DNA of 64,000 nt from CBDCYS01 sp965226245 (GCA_965226245.1 CBDDCL010000015.1:1922001-1986000), one strand, 5' to 3'. Positions 8,668 to 17,646 are shown, counted from the stretch's first letter. Notes: a model not told the origin generated them from the sequence alone. Translations and numbers: made by a program.

Positions 8668-10476
8668 CTACACTAACGAAAGTTCGATGGCACGGGTCTT
8701 GGCGTCGAGATGCGTGATCTTGAATGAGCGCACCTGGCCCTGTTCCAGCTTTTCGGCACGTCTCGGCATCGCCCCGGAGGGTCCGTCGTCAGCGCCTTTC
8801 CACGCGGAAGCGAGCATCGCGCCAAGCGACGATACGTCTTTCGCGGCGCCGTCGGCCGGGGCGGCTGCTTCGCCGTCAGCTTCGGGGCCGGTGAGAACAC
8901 AAACGGCTTCAACACCTTCGCCCAGATCGATCACAGCCTTGTCTTTCTTGATGCGGGACACGTGGCCGGTGACTGTATCACCAGGCTTGTATTCTTCGAT
9001 GAAAAGGTCCTGGTCATTGGGACCGGCATTTTTCATGCTGAGCTTCAGCCGGCGCTTGACCGCATCGATCTCGATCACCGCCACCTGTATTTTCTCGCCG
9101 GCCTTCACGACCTCGCTCGGGTGGTTGATGCGCCGGTCCTCCACGAAGTCGGAAACATGTACCAGTCCTTCTATGCCCTCCGAGATTTCGACAAACGCGC
9201 CGAATGCGGCGATGTTGCGAACCGTGCCCTCGAGCACCTTGCCGACCGGGAATTTTTCCAGCGCTTTTTCCCAGGGGTCGCCGAGAGCCTGTTTAATCCC
9301 AAGGCCAATCCGCCGTTGCGCGGCTTTGATTTCGAGCACCACGACATCGACGATATCTCCCACGCTGACAAGATCTTTCGGATGCTGCACTCGCCGGGCC
9401 CACGACATTTCCGAGATATGAACCAGGCCTTCCACTCCCGGCTCGAGCTCAACAAAAGCTCCGAAGTCCATCAATTTTGTGACCGGGCCTTTGATGCGGT
9501 CGCCGACGCTTAGTTTTTCAGCGATCAGCGTCCAGGGGTCCGGCGTAAGCTGTTTGAGACCGGCCGAGATGCGCTTGCCGCCCTCTTCGATTTTGAGAAC
9601 CTTGACTTCGAGTGAATCGCCCACCGAAAGTACGGACGAAACATCCTTGACCTTCCCCCAGGCCAGGTCGCTCACGTGCAGCAGCGCATCGACCCCGCCC
9701 AGGTCGATAAAGGCTCCGAAGTCACGGAGTTCACGCACTGTCCCCTGGACGACCATCTCCGGCCGCAGCGCCGCAATGCGCTCTTGTTTCTTCTGTTCGC
9801 GCTCTTCTTCCAGCAAAACACGGCGGTCCACAATGACATTCTCATCGTCGACATCGAGCTGTGAGATACGGCAGCGAATCTCTTGGCCAACAAGCTTTGC
9901 GAGTTCCGCCGTTTCGCGGACTCCGCTCCTGGAAGCAGGCAGAAAAGCGCGAACTCCGATATCAACCGACAAGCCGCCCTTGATGACCTCGGTGACCTTT
10001 CCGGCAATCGCCGAGCCGTTTTCGAAGGCCATCTCGAACTGCTCCCAGTTCTTGGGACGTTCGGCGATGACGCGCGAAAGTGTCAGGTAGCCGTCCGCCG
10101 AGCGGCCCGTGATACTGACTTCGACTGAGTCGCCGATCTGCAGCTCAACATTACCGTCGACGTCGTTAGCTGCATCCAGCGGAAGGAACGCCTCCGACTT
10201 ACGGCTGATATCGACGAAGAACCCATCATCACGAACCGTAACGACCTCGCCCGTCAGGACGCCGCCGGCCGAAGCCGCGGGCTTGTCTTGGCCTTGTTCG
10301 AACTCCTCCAACAGGTCAGAGAAGGACGGCTCGTCCGGCGCCTCATGCAGTTCTGCCGGGTGGGCGGCGGGGTCGAATTCGTCCGACGGCCGCGGCAGGG
10401 CGGGGACGGTAGCGGGCGCTTGGGGGCTCGGGCCAGCAGACTGAGCCGCTTGTTTGGATTCTAGGGAGTCACTCAT
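8668..10476 (-). CDS. rpsA: 30S ribosomal protein S1
   Basis: A 602-residue protein with six S1-type OB-fold RNA-binding domains in a row. The first two, beginning near residues 72 and 155, are diverged and would dock onto the ribosome. Domains three to five carry the canonical phrases LRDFGAFIDLGG, LMDFGAFVELEPGVEGLVHI and IAAFGAFVEISEGIEGLVHV, and the sixth is more diverged. S1 recruits mRNA to the 30S subunit and unwinds structured leaders. The acidic, Pro/Ala-rich 65-residue N-terminal extension is longer than in E. coli. No Shine-Dalgarno sequence precedes the ATG, as is common for rpsA, whose product controls its own translation. Confidence 0.93.
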   Translation of the reverse strand: MSDSLESKQAAQSAGPSPQAPATVPALPRPSDEFDPAAHPAELHEAPDEPSFSDLLEEFEQGQDKPAASAGGVLTGEVVTVRDDGFFVDISRKSEAFLPLDAANDVDGNVELQIGDSVEVSITGRSADGYLTLSRVIAERPKNWEQFEMAFENGSAIAGKVTEVIKGGLSVDIGVRAFLPASRSGVRETAELAKLVGQEIRCRISQLDVDDENVIVDRRVLLEEEREQKKQERIAALRPEMVVQGTVRELRDFGAFIDLGGVDALLHVSDLAWGKVKDVSSVLSVGDSLEVKVLKIEEGGKRISAGLKQLTPDPWTLIAEKLSVGDRIKGPVTKLMDFGAFVELEPGVEGLVHISEMSWARRVQHPKDLVSVGDIVDVVVLEIKAAQRRIGLGIKQALGDPWEKALEKFPVGKVLEGTVRNIAAFGAFVEISEGIEGLVHVSDFVEDRRINHPSEVVKAGEKIQVAVIEIDAVKRRLKLSMKNAGPNDQDLFIEEYKPGDTVTGHVSRIKKDKAVIDLGEGVEAVCVLTGPEADGEAAAPADGAAKDVSSLGAMLASAWKGADDGPSGAMPRRAEKLEQGQVRSFKITHLDAKTRAIELSLV

Positions 10477-10588
10477 GGGAGCTGCTGCGATTCGACTTTA
10501 TTGTCCCACAAGCAGGCGGAACTGAAGGAACCGAGCCGGGTTCACTGCGCCCGGCGCCGCACAAGGTCGCGGCTGGCGGAATCCATCG

Positions 10589-10855
10589 CTAACCGCGGTT
10601 CGACTTGAGGTTCCGCTCCGCTTTGAGCCTAAGAATCGATATGAAGTCGGCAGTGTTGACGATGGTCTCGTATTCCGCTTGCTCGTTATCGCTGAGGAGA
10701 CCTGCGTTCGCTCGCTCCGCAAGCACACTGATCCGCTCCTGCACCAGCGGCGCGACGCGAAATTCGATCACACGGCGCGCGGACTCCTCGTCGAGACAAG
10801 TGCTCAGCGGGTCAAGCAAGTCGTCCAGCACGCCCTTGGCGGATAGTTCGTTCAC
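10589..10855 (-). CDS. Small conserved hypothetical protein
   Basis: An 88-residue, mostly helical, acidic protein with the phrases LDPLSTCLDEESARRVIEFR and LSDNEQAEYETIVNTADFIS. I recognise the type as a small protein common in Planctomycetes, Cyanobacteria and Acidobacteria, often found in the gene neighbourhoods of nucleases or toxins. No function is established to my knowledge and no partner gene lies beside it: the downstream neighbour is rpsA and the upstream flank is a MITE-like repeat. The start is supported by the family-like N-terminus; the ribosome site is weak. Confidence 0.6.
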   Translation of the reverse strand: MNELSAKGVLDDLLDPLSTCLDEESARRVIEFRVAPLVQERISVLAERANAGLLSDNEQAEYETIVNTADFISILRLKAERNLKSNRG

Positions 10856-10922
10856 GCCATCACATTACCACGACGCCCCGGCGAGATCTCTCGAAACTGC
10901 TGAAGTCCGAGCTGGAGTATCT

Positions 10923-11165
10923 GCAATACCGTCCACTTAGAGCCTTTCAGTCGCGGATAGAGCTTTTGAGCCGCGAAGCGGCGCCGGATCGTAGCCCATG
11001 GGTGGAGCGAAGCGGAACCCTGGGTCCAAAACCCCTCAAGGCCAAAGCCCCGAGGGGGCGCAGGAAAACAAACAGCATGATTCTGACGGCGGATCCAGCC
11101 GTCTTGCTCCGAAACAAATACAATGACTTGGGCGAGCGAAACCATTCAAGTCGACAGTATTGGGG
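10923..11165. mobile_element. MITE-like repeat R3, copy 2
   Basis: A 243-base copy of the R3 element. The left end has CAATACCGTCCACTTA and the right end CAAGTCGACAGTATTG, an imperfect inverted pair. The core, around 10970-11035, contains the same GGTGGAGCGAAGCGGAACCC hairpin segment as the other copies. It sits between the small hypothetical gene and the end of the TPR operon. Confidence 0.7.
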
Positions 11166-11184
11166 CTAGCCGGGCGAGCGGCAA

Positions 11185-11859
11185 TCAGCGTCTCTTCAGC
11201 GTCTCGCCTTTCTTGAGCAAGCTGGGGCGCTTGCGCTTGGGTTTCTTCTTTTCCTCGGTCTGGCGGGCAGCGCTGACTTTTTCTTTCAGTTCGGGAGTCA
11301 TCGACACTTCCCTTTTCGCCTCGTCCCGTTCGTCGGCTGCCTGCACTTCGGCTGTGCGGATGCCGAGATCCATCTCCGACAACTCAATGCTGTCCGCCGT
11401 GATCTCGATAGCGTCTTGGAGGACGAACTCGTACCGAGAATGGTCTTGTTGGGGATTGTCCGCCATGGCTTGGAGGGCCACCAAAAATTCCTGCTCCTCC
11501 GAGGTCACCTTGGCAATCGATGGCGTAAGGTCCCGTCTCATATCCAGGGCGTCGTCAATCACCACATCGATCGTTTCGATGATCCGGCCGTACTGTTCCA
11601 AATTGCGATGGATTTGCGCCGAACGGCCCGGCTTCTGCTTGGCCAACTGCTGGCGTACTAGCTCGATTCTCAGCTTGGCGAAGTGCAAGTAGCGTTCGAT
11701 CCGCATGTTGGGCTTTTGGGCTTCTCGAATGAGATCGATCTCATGGTCAGTGAGAAACTCCTTGCGAGCGCCAATATACTCCTGAGCCGGCAGGAGGATC
11801 ACCTGTAACGTGAAGGTCACCCTCAGGGCCAGGCGCCAGAGTCCGCGTCTTGTTCTCAT
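11185..11859 (-). CDS. Exported hypothetical protein, third gene of TPR operon
   Basis: A 224-residue protein with an N-terminal signal-peptide-like segment (RLALRVTFTLQVILLPAQ). A helical body follows with many charged residues and a strongly basic C-terminus (KKKPKRKRPSLLKKGETLKR). I do not recognise a family. It follows the preceding gene by seven bases and reads in the same direction, so the three genes from 13557 to 11185 are probably one transcript. The basic tail could bind nucleic acid or an acidic surface polymer, but that is speculation. Similar helical composition suggests kinship with its upstream neighbour. Confidence 0.65.
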   Translation of the reverse strand: MRTRRGLWRLALRVTFTLQVILLPAQEYIGARKEFLTDHEIDLIREAQKPNMRIERYLHFAKLRIELVRQQLAKQKPGRSAQIHRNLEQYGRIIETIDVVIDDALDMRRDLTPSIAKVTSEEQEFLVALQAMADNPQQDHSRYEFVLQDAIEITADSIELSEMDLGIRTAEVQAADERDEAKREVSMTPELKEKVSAARQTEEKKKPKRKRPSLLKKGETLKRR

Positions 11860-11866
11860 GCCTGCC

Positions 11867-12328
11867 TCACTTTTTCTTCGTCATGATCGCCAGCAACAAC
11901 TGGTCGTTGATTGCGGACACTCGAGCCATGACGGATTCAACGACTTCTCGTTCATCGTAGTTCAAATCGCGCGACAAGCCCTGCAACTGCTTGACCAGAT
12001 TCCGCGTCTGAATCTCGGCGCGCTTAAAGTGTTTCGGCTTCTTGCGGGCATTCTTGCCAGTTGCCGACAGAGCCTGGTGAGCCAACTCGACGGCCTCCTG
12101 GATCTGCATCAAAAGCTGGATGCCGCGTTGCGGATCGCTTTGCTCATAGGTTTTGAGCACGGGCTTCACGCTGGCTTTGGCAAAGTCCAGCGCCCACCGT
12201 GCCCGGCGTTCGAGGTTTGGTTCAGCCTTAATCGACTCAAGATCCGCCGCTGGCCCGGCCCCCGGCGCAAGACGGAGTCCTGCCAGGCACAACACGACGG
12301 ACAACAAGACAGGCGAAAGCCTGGGCAT
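11867..12328 (-). CDS. Exported hypothetical protein, second gene of TPR operon
   Basis: A 153-residue protein starting at the ATG at 12328, which overlaps the stop of the TPR gene by one base (TGATG), an arrangement that favours coupled translation. A signal peptide is clear (SPVLLSVVLCLAGLRLAPGA), followed by a helical domain with phrases such as ARWALDFAKASVKPVLKTYE. An upstream in-frame ATG at 12382 would lie deep inside the TPR gene and is less likely. No family is recognised. The context suggests a periplasmic partner of the TPR protein. Confidence 0.68.
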   Translation of the reverse strand: MPRLSPVLLSVVLCLAGLRLAPGAGPAADLESIKAEPNLERRARWALDFAKASVKPVLKTYEQSDPQRGIQLLMQIQEAVELAHQALSATGKNARKKPKHFKRAEIQTRNLVKQLQGLSRDLNYDEREVVESVMARVSAINDQLLLAIMTKKK

Positions 12329-13557
12329 CAGCGTTTTCGGAGAACCTTCTCGATCACCTTCAAGCGCTCCTTCGACTTCCACTCTTCATCGGACATGCCG
12401 GCGTTCATCGCCAGGAAGTTCTGGTAGCTTGCTTGAGCTTCTTTGTACATTTGCAGCTTGTCTTCGATGATAGCCTGCAAGTACACCTGAGCCGGCTTGG
12501 GCGGAGCGATCTGAGAGGATTGCTCGAGCGCTTTCAGGGCGCCGCCAAAGTTTTCCACCTTGTAAAGACTGAAGGCAAGACCGTTCCATGCTTCCGACAA
12601 AGCGGCGTCTTGTTCCAGGGTGACAAGGTAATTCCTGGCGGCGTCCTCGAACTGCTGCGCGTGCAGCAGGCCGTTGGCGTAGCGCAGCCGCAGTTCCGCG
12701 TTTGAGGGGCTGGCGTTTGCCGCCTGGCGCCAAAGGTGTAAAGCTTTTTCAGGCTGGTCGCTCAGTGAATAGGCTTGCGCCAGAGCCGCGAGGTTAGCCG
12801 CACTCGGCTGCCGTTTGACAGCGGCCTCAAAAATCTCGGCGGCCTCCGCATAGCTCTGCCGCTCCATCAAGAGCATGCCGATGCGTTCCCGCACGGCGAT
12901 CGCATCGGGGTGGAGCCGCAAGTAGCTTTGATAGATGGAGAGAGCCTGCTCAGTGTGTTTGCTCTTCTCGAGCAGTTCAGCCAGCTCGAGCCTCATTTCA
13001 GACAGTTGCGGGTCGAGTTCAGCGGCCTTTTGGTAGTGCGGCGCCGCTGCGCCGAGTCGTCCGGCTCGAGCGTATGATTGGCCGAGCCCCAGAGAAGCCT
13101 CAGCCGAGCTGGGATTCAGCCGGACCGCCTGCTCATACGGTTCGATTGCGCCCTTGGGGTCGCCTGAATTCAGCAGTGCGTGCGCGTAGTAGAGCTGCGG
13201 CGCGAAATCTTCGGGCCGCGCCTCGGCAACCACCTGAAAATGCGGAGCAGCCTCGGCGGTCCGTTCCTCGCCCATCAACAGGATCCCCAGATTCATGCGC
13301 GCCGAGACGAGGCCGGGCTTGATGCCGGCAACTTTCTGGTAGTGCTCGATCGCTTTTGTGGTTTGCTTGAGTTCCGAGTAAGCGAAAGCCAGGTTGAAGC
13401 GAACCTCGACGTTTTCGGGATCCTCGGCCACCACTTTCTCCAGCAGTTCGGCCGCTTGCGCGTAATCTTCCCGCTCCAGCGCCTCGACCGCGTCTTTGAG
13501 CTCGTTCGCCGGTGCAACCGCAAGCATCATGGCGACAGCCAAACAAACCCGAATCAT
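12328..13557 (-). CDS. Exported tetratricopeptide repeat protein
   Basis: A 409-residue protein with a short N-terminal signal peptide (VCLAVAMMLAVAPANE) and about ten tandem TPR units covering nearly the whole length. Examples are AIEHYQKVAGIKPGLVSARM and AIEPYEQAVRLNPSSAEASL, with the Ala/Gly/Pro spacing of the motif. TPR superhelices bind partner proteins, so this is probably a periplasmic scaffold. It leads a three-gene minus-strand operon with two small exported proteins of unknown function. The start is preceded by no repeat and appears intact. Confidence 0.85.
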   Translation of the reverse strand: MIRVCLAVAMMLAVAPANELKDAVEALEREDYAQAAELLEKVVAEDPENVEVRFNLAFAYSELKQTTKAIEHYQKVAGIKPGLVSARMNLGILLMGEERTAEAAPHFQVVAEARPEDFAPQLYYAHALLNSGDPKGAIEPYEQAVRLNPSSAEASLGLGQSYARAGRLGAAAPHYQKAAELDPQLSEMRLELAELLEKSKHTEQALSIYQSYLRLHPDAIAVRERIGMLLMERQSYAEAAEIFEAAVKRQPSAANLAALAQAYSLSDQPEKALHLWRQAANASPSNAELRLRYANGLLHAQQFEDAARNYLVTLEQDAALSEAWNGLAFSLYKVENFGGALKALEQSSQIAPPKPAQVYLQAIIEDKLQMYKEAQASYQNFLAMNAGMSDEEWKSKERLKVIEKVLRKR

Positions 13558-13756
13558 ATTGACATTCTAGCAGCGGATTTTTAGCATTCCAGCACCGCGG
13601 GTTGGGAAGCATACGCCTCCGGGCCGACGTCGTGTTGGGCCTCCAGGCCCAACGTCTGGAGTTTCTACATTTCGAGGGCTTGATGTTTTGTCGAGGAGCA
13701 GGTTTCTTGCTTTCTCCGTTGCTGGCTCTCAGGCCGTGATCATGTCTAGATAAAGT

Positions 13757-13790
13757 CAGTCGGTCTATTTTATTGTTGACAGACCGACTG
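13757..13790. promoter_or_regulatory. IS promoter with palindromic operator
   Basis: Ten-base perfect inverted arms CAGTCGGTCT (13757-13766) and AGACCGACTG (13781-13790) flank a TTGACA box at 13776-13781; a weak -10 (CATTCT) follows 17 bases later. A dimeric repressor bound here would cover the -35. The arms resemble TetR-family operator half-sites (AGACCGA), yet the nearest encoded DNA-binder is the HARE-HTH protein. Confidence 0.5.
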
Positions 13791-13834
13791 AAGTGTGTCA
13801 TTCTAACTCTGGAACCTCCCTGGCCCCACTCAGC

Positions 13835-14194
13835 ATGGACTCCGAACTCAAAGATCTTATCCTCGATACTATCGAATCCTCCCTCGACGCTCAGCTTCGC
13901 GCTGTCCGCCGACTCCGCAAAGATCCTCCCCCGGCTCCCTCCAGCCCGCCTTCCCGTCTGTCTCAGGTTAATATGGCATTTGACATACTTAAAAAGGCCC
14001 GCAGCCCTCTCCACGTCTCCGATCTGATCGACCGCATCCATTCCCACTTCGGCGTAGCCGTCGACCGCGAAAGCCTCGTCTCCTCCTTGTCGAAGAAAAT
14101 CGCTCGCGGCGACCGCTTCGTCCGCACCGGAAAGAACACGTTTGGCTTACGAAAACCATCTTCGGAACCAGCTTCAGAAAAGGAGTCCCCATGA
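13835..14194 (+). CDS. HARE-HTH winged-helix protein encoded inside the IS
   Basis: A 119-residue protein. The first 45 residues are a helical acidic/basic segment followed by a Pro/Ser-rich linker. Residues ~47-105 form a winged-helix domain of the HARE-HTH type: AFDILKKARSPLHVSDLIDR, then VSSLSKKIARGDRFVRTG. In other proteins this fold couples DNA binding to restriction, chromatin or RNA polymerase delta functions. Its stop overlaps the transposase start by four bases (ATGA), so the two are probably translationally coupled. It may regulate transposition, or assist target choice. Passenger regulators of this kind are unusual for IS4-type elements. Confidence 0.72.
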   Translation: MDSELKDLILDTIESSLDAQLRAVRRLRKDPPPAPSSPPSRLSQVNMAFDILKKARSPLHVSDLIDRIHSHFGVAVDRESLVSSLSKKIARGDRFVRTGKNTFGLRKPSSEPASEKESP

Positions 14195-15579
14195 CACTGT
14201 TAGAGAACTTCACCGCGATCACCTCCCGCTGGCGAGGGACGTTTCCCCAGCGGCGCACGCATCTCCGCGCCCAGCGCCAGGCGCTGGGTTCGCTGGTCTG
14301 TCTGGGACGGGACGCGCCGACCACGGCCTCGACGCGCATCATCTGGACCAACGGCGGCTCGCAGCGCAGCTGGAGCGCCGAGTATTTCCTGCATTCGCGC
14401 TGCCAGTGGCAGCCGCAACAGTTGTTTCAGCCCATTGCGGAAAGCGCTTTGGCGTGGTGCCGGGGACCTCTGATCGGCGTCGCCGTCGATGACACTCGTC
14501 TGCACAAAACCGGCCGCTCGATCGAACAGGCCTGCTACCAGCGCGATCCCATGTCGCCCCCGTTTCATTGCAATCTGATGCTGGGATTGCGCTTCTTGCA
14601 AGCCTCGCTGCTGCTGCCGCTCGAGCAGCAGGGAGTTGACGCGCGTGCGCTGCCGATCCGCTTTCAAGACGCTCCGGCGGTGAAAAAGCCCGGCCGCCGG
14701 GCCGACGCCGAGCAGCGCCAGCAATACCGCGAACAAGTCAAGCAGCACAATCTTTCGCGGCGCTTCGTCGAGATGATGGGGGAGTTGCGGCAGAGTTTGG
14801 ATGAAGCCGGGGCGCGCCGCCAGACGATGGTGCTGGCCGCCGACGGCAGCTTTTGCAACCGCACAGTTTTTACGGCCCCGCGCGAGCGCAGCGAGATCAT
14901 CGCCCGCGCCCGCAAGGACGCGCGGCTGTGCTGGAGGGCGCCGGCCGGGGGGCGGCGTTTTTACGGAGTCGAGAAGTTCACGCCCGAGCAAATGCGTCAA
15001 GACGGCAAGGTAAAGTGGCAAAGGGCCAGGATTTTCTACGGTGGCCGGTGGCGCAAGATCCGCTACAAACAGCTGCGCGGGGTGCTTTGGCAGGGCGGAG
15101 CGCGGCGCCAGCCGTTGCGCTTGTTCGTGGTGGCGCCGACGGCGTATCGCAAGCGCAAAAGCGGCCGCTTGTACTATCGGCGTCCGGCGTACTTGCTGAC
15201 CAGCGACCTCGACAGCAGCGCGAAAGCCCTGTTGCAGATCTACTTCAACCGCTGGCAGATCGAAGTCAACCACCGCGAGGAGAAGGACACGCTGGGAGTC
15301 GGCCAGGCACAGTTGTGGAACGGGGTGGCGGTACCGAAACAGCCGGTTTTGGCGGTGGCGGCCTACAGCGCTTTGCTGCTGGCTTCGCTCCAGAGCTACG
15401 GAGCGAAGCGAGGAGAGCAGTACGCGCCGCTGCCGAAGTGGCGACGGGACGCCAAGCGGCCTTCTTGCCTGGATCTGATCACGCTGTTGCGCAAAGAAAT
15501 GGCCGAACACCCCGAAATACTGGCCCCGCTGGGCCTCCATCCCAGCTATCAAGGCTTCACCGCCGCTGCCGCAGCCTGA
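14191..15579 (+). CDS. IS4-type DDE transposase
   Basis: A 462-residue RNase H-fold transposase. The first catalytic Asp is in LIGVAVDDTRLHK, the second is probably in MVLAADGSFCN, and the catalytic Glu lies in the motif YFNRWQIEVNHREEK. This matches the Y-(2)-R-(3)-E-(6)-K signature of the IS4 group exactly. Between the second Asp and the Glu is a beta-rich insertion typical of that group. The gene lies within the inverted repeats and is full-length. It would cut and paste its own element by binding the 40-base ends. Confidence 0.88.
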   Translation: MTLLENFTAITSRWRGTFPQRRTHLRAQRQALGSLVCLGRDAPTTASTRIIWTNGGSQRSWSAEYFLHSRCQWQPQQLFQPIAESALAWCRGPLIGVAVDDTRLHKTGRSIEQACYQRDPMSPPFHCNLMLGLRFLQASLLLPLEQQGVDARALPIRFQDAPAVKKPGRRADAEQRQQYREQVKQHNLSRRFVEMMGELRQSLDEAGARRQTMVLAADGSFCNRTVFTAPRERSEIIARARKDARLCWRAPAGGRRFYGVEKFTPEQMRQDGKVKWQRARIFYGGRWRKIRYKQLRGVLWQGGARRQPLRLFVVAPTAYRKRKSGRLYYRRPAYLLTSDLDSSAKALLQIYFNRWQIEVNHREEKDTLGVGQAQLWNGVAVPKQPVLAVAAYSALLLASLQSYGAKRGEQYAPLPKWRRDAKRPSCLDLITLLRKEMAEHPEILAPLGLHPSYQGFTAAAAA

Positions 15580-15700
15580 AAAATGTAGAAACTCCAGGTG
15601 TTGGGCCTCCAGGCCCAACATACGCTACCTTGGAAGTCCAGGGAGACTCAGCATCCAGTTAGAACCCTAGAACAGCGCCGCAAGCGCGGTAGAATTCGTT

Positions 15701-15823
15701 ATGCCCTCGTTTCCCTGCGACCCTCGGCACGCTTCCGCACTTGCGGCAGTCGTGCTCCTTTGTTACTCCTGTGCCTCAGCCCCGCCCGAATCGCCGCTAC
15801 CCTGCAACGCGCCGCTCGATTGA
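15701..15823 (+). CDS. Possible small lipoprotein or truncated export signal
   Basis: A 40-codon frame beginning MPSFPCDPRH and continuing with a hydrophobic core and a Cys-containing processing region (AVVLLCYSCASAPPE), which looks like a lipoprotein signal. It ends soon after at a TGA. It may be the stump of a longer lipoprotein truncated near the IS, since no mature domain follows. No ribosome site is evident. Confidence 0.3.
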   Translation: MPSFPCDPRHASALAAVVLLCYSCASAPPESPLPCNAPLD

Positions 15824-16018
15824 CGCCAGGATGCCGCGGCCGAACCCCAACTACGATCCCGCCCGAGCCAAGGAAAAAGGGCCCGCGCCAGCACCCGCGA
15901 CGAGCGATTGAAAGACAGCCGGCGCGGCGCGGCGCGGCGATGAGGAATTGCGGGTGGTTGGTGGCGCGCATGGTGCGAAGACCGGTTAGAATGGTCGCAG
16001 GCCGCGAAGGAGGTCTCT

Positions 16019-17338
16019 ATGATGTCTCTCACCCGCCGGTCACTACTCAAGAAATCCGCCGCCGGGCTCGCCGGACTCCGTGTTGCACCCGCATTCAGCG
16101 CGGCCCGGCGCAACCCGAACGAAACCTTCCGTGTCGCCTGCATGGGCGTTCGGGGGCGCGGGCGCACTCTTCTTTACGACTTTGCTGAATTGCCGGAGGT
16201 CGAAGTCGCGACCATCTGCGACGTGGACACGCGCTTGTTCGACGAACGCCGCAAAGCCGTTGAACAGCGCCAGGGAAAGGCGCCGCGGCTCGAAACTGAT
16301 TTCCGCCGTCTGCTCGACGACAAATCGATCGACGCGATCGTCATAGGAACGCCGACCCATTGGCATGCGATTCCAACAATTCTGGCTTGCCAGGCCGGCA
16401 AGCACGTCTACGTCGAGAAACCGGCTGGCCACAACATTCGCGAGGGCCAGGCCATGCTGGCCGCCGCCCGCAAATACAACCGGGTGGTTCAGGTGGGAAT
16501 CCAGTCACGCAGCGGCCGCAACTACGAAGAAGCATGTGACTACATCCGCACGGGCGTGCTCGGCAAGGTGATGTTCGCCAAAGGCTGGGAAAGCGCCAAG
16601 CAGCGCGGCATCGGCCACCCGCCCGACGAGAAGGTCCCCGCCGGCGTCGACTATGACATGTGGCTGGGCCCCGCGCCCGAGCGCCCGTTCAACATCAATC
16701 GCTTCCATGGCAAGTGGCGCTGGTTCTTCGATTATGGCGCGGGCGATCTCGCCAACGACGGCATCCATCGCCTGGACTACGCGCGGCGCGGGCTCGAAGC
16801 CGGCTTCGCCGCGCAAGGGAAAAAACTGCCCGAGTGGCCCAAAGCCGTTTCCACGAGCGGAGGCAAATACTACTTCAACGACGCCCAGGAGTGGCCCGAC
16901 ACGCTGATCGTCAACTACGACTACCCGGGCGCCACGCTGATGTACGAGATGCGCATTTGGTCCCAGCCGCCGCTGGAGGGCCACGCCGAAGGCGCCGCCG
17001 TCTTTGGAGAAAATGGCTACGTCATCATCGGCAACGGCTCCTGGAGCGCCTACGGCCCGAAAGGCGAACTCGTCAAGTCGGGCGCCAGCACGAAAGCGGA
17101 CGACGATGTCCGCCACAAGGGCGATTTTCTCAAATGCATCCGCGACGGCGGCCGCCCGGTCTGCGACATTGCCGTCGGACACGTTGCCTCGGGTCTGGTC
17201 CACATGGGCAACATCGCCTGGCGCGTCGACCGAAAACTGCACTTCGACGCTGCGTCAGAGCGGTTCATCAGCGACCAGCAAGCGAACAGCTTCCTCGGCC
17301 GGACATATCGCGACCGCTGGCCGCTGCCCACGGTGTAA
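16019..17338 (+). CDS. Tat-exported Gfo/Idh/MocA-family oxidoreductase
   Basis: A 439-residue NAD(P)-dependent oxidoreductase. It begins with a twin-arginine signal (LTRRSLLKKSAAGLAGL). The Rossmann domain has the dinucleotide loop GVRGRGR near residue 44, then the family motif VEKPAGHN around residue 137 and the C-terminal beta-sheet domain with the substrate pocket. Such enzymes oxidise sugars, inositols or their derivatives; Tat-exported members are frequent in Acidobacteria and Planctomycetes, where a tightly bound cofactor is carried out folded. AAGGAGG five bases before the ATG at 16019 sets the start. The last ~155 bases are duplicated at 21119-21273. The substrate is not evident. Confidence 0.88.
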   Translation: MMSLTRRSLLKKSAAGLAGLRVAPAFSAARRNPNETFRVACMGVRGRGRTLLYDFAELPEVEVATICDVDTRLFDERRKAVEQRQGKAPRLETDFRRLLDDKSIDAIVIGTPTHWHAIPTILACQAGKHVYVEKPAGHNIREGQAMLAAARKYNRVVQVGIQSRSGRNYEEACDYIRTGVLGKVMFAKGWESAKQRGIGHPPDEKVPAGVDYDMWLGPAPERPFNINRFHGKWRWFFDYGAGDLANDGIHRLDYARRGLEAGFAAQGKKLPEWPKAVSTSGGKYYFNDAQEWPDTLIVNYDYPGATLMYEMRIWSQPPLEGHAEGAAVFGENGYVIIGNGSWSAYGPKGELVKSGASTKADDDVRHKGDFLKCIRDGGRPVCDIAVGHVASGLVHMGNIAWRVDRKLHFDAASERFISDQQANSFLGRTYRDRWPLPTV

Positions 17339-17646
17339 GGGCTCTTGATCGGCCGGCTCGGATCACAACCAAAGGACGCGCGCCCCGAACATTGGGGGCG
17401 GAAAGCTCAGTCAATTTGAACAAGCCCGACATTCTCCGTCTCGCGCGCCGCCAGCTCGCCGACTATGACGCCCATCGCCCCGGGCTCGTTTTCCAAGAAC
17501 ACAATGGTTTTCTGACGGTTCCCGAAGCCTACTCCCTTCAGATCGAGTTCGCTCGCCTGCGGCAAGCCCGCGGCGAAGAACTGGCGGGCTACAAAATCGG
17601 CTGTCTGAGCGCCACCGTTCGGCGCCAATTCGGTCTCAATCAAGCC
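17184..17646 (+). repeat. Direct repeat DR-left (463 bases)
   Basis: This segment recurs at 21119-21578 with only a few substitutions, apart from an internal inversion and a 3-base length difference. It covers the end of the Gfo/Idh/MocA gene, the spacer and the first ~75 codons of a hydratase gene. The two copies bracket a 3.47 kb block of unrelated DNA. Confidence 0.85.
17416..17646 (+). pseudogene. 5' part of a split 2-keto-4-pentenoate hydratase-type gene
   Basis: This frame encodes the N-terminal ~77 residues of an MhpD/fumarylacetoacetase-type hydratase: ILRLARRQLADYDAHRPG, then LTVPEAYSLQIEFARLRQAR and LAGYKIGC. The order matches intact members of the family, so this copy has the ancestral orientation throughout. 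Homology ends at 17646, where the sequence switches to unrelated AT-richer DNA; the continuation of the protein is found after the second repeat copy at 21579. No ATG is available; TTG at 17416 is a possible start. The original gene followed the oxidoreductase gene directly. Confidence 0.75.

Larger units (their letters stand above)
13633..15620 (+). mobile_element. Complete insertion sequence with IS4-type transposase and HARE-HTH passenger
   Basis: The 1988-base element is bounded by ~40-base inverted repeats (13633-13672 and 15581-15620). Both contain TGGAGTTTCTACATTT internally and end in a near-palindrome, TTGGGCCT-CC-AGGCCCAA. It encodes two overlapping genes reading rightward and a palindrome overlapping a TTGACA box. 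Both genes are open and full-length, so the element looks active or recently active. I do not see a clear target duplication. Confidence 0.82.

Noticed and set aside
8522..9421. A 299-codon plus-strand frame opposite rpsA
   Set aside because: Ser/Thr-rich shadow of S1-domain coding sequence with no support of its own.
14200..15621. A 473-codon minus-strand frame opposite the IS4-type transposase
   Set aside because: Composition is typical of antisense to GC-rich DNA and no motif is recognisable; the plus-strand frame has the full transposase signature.
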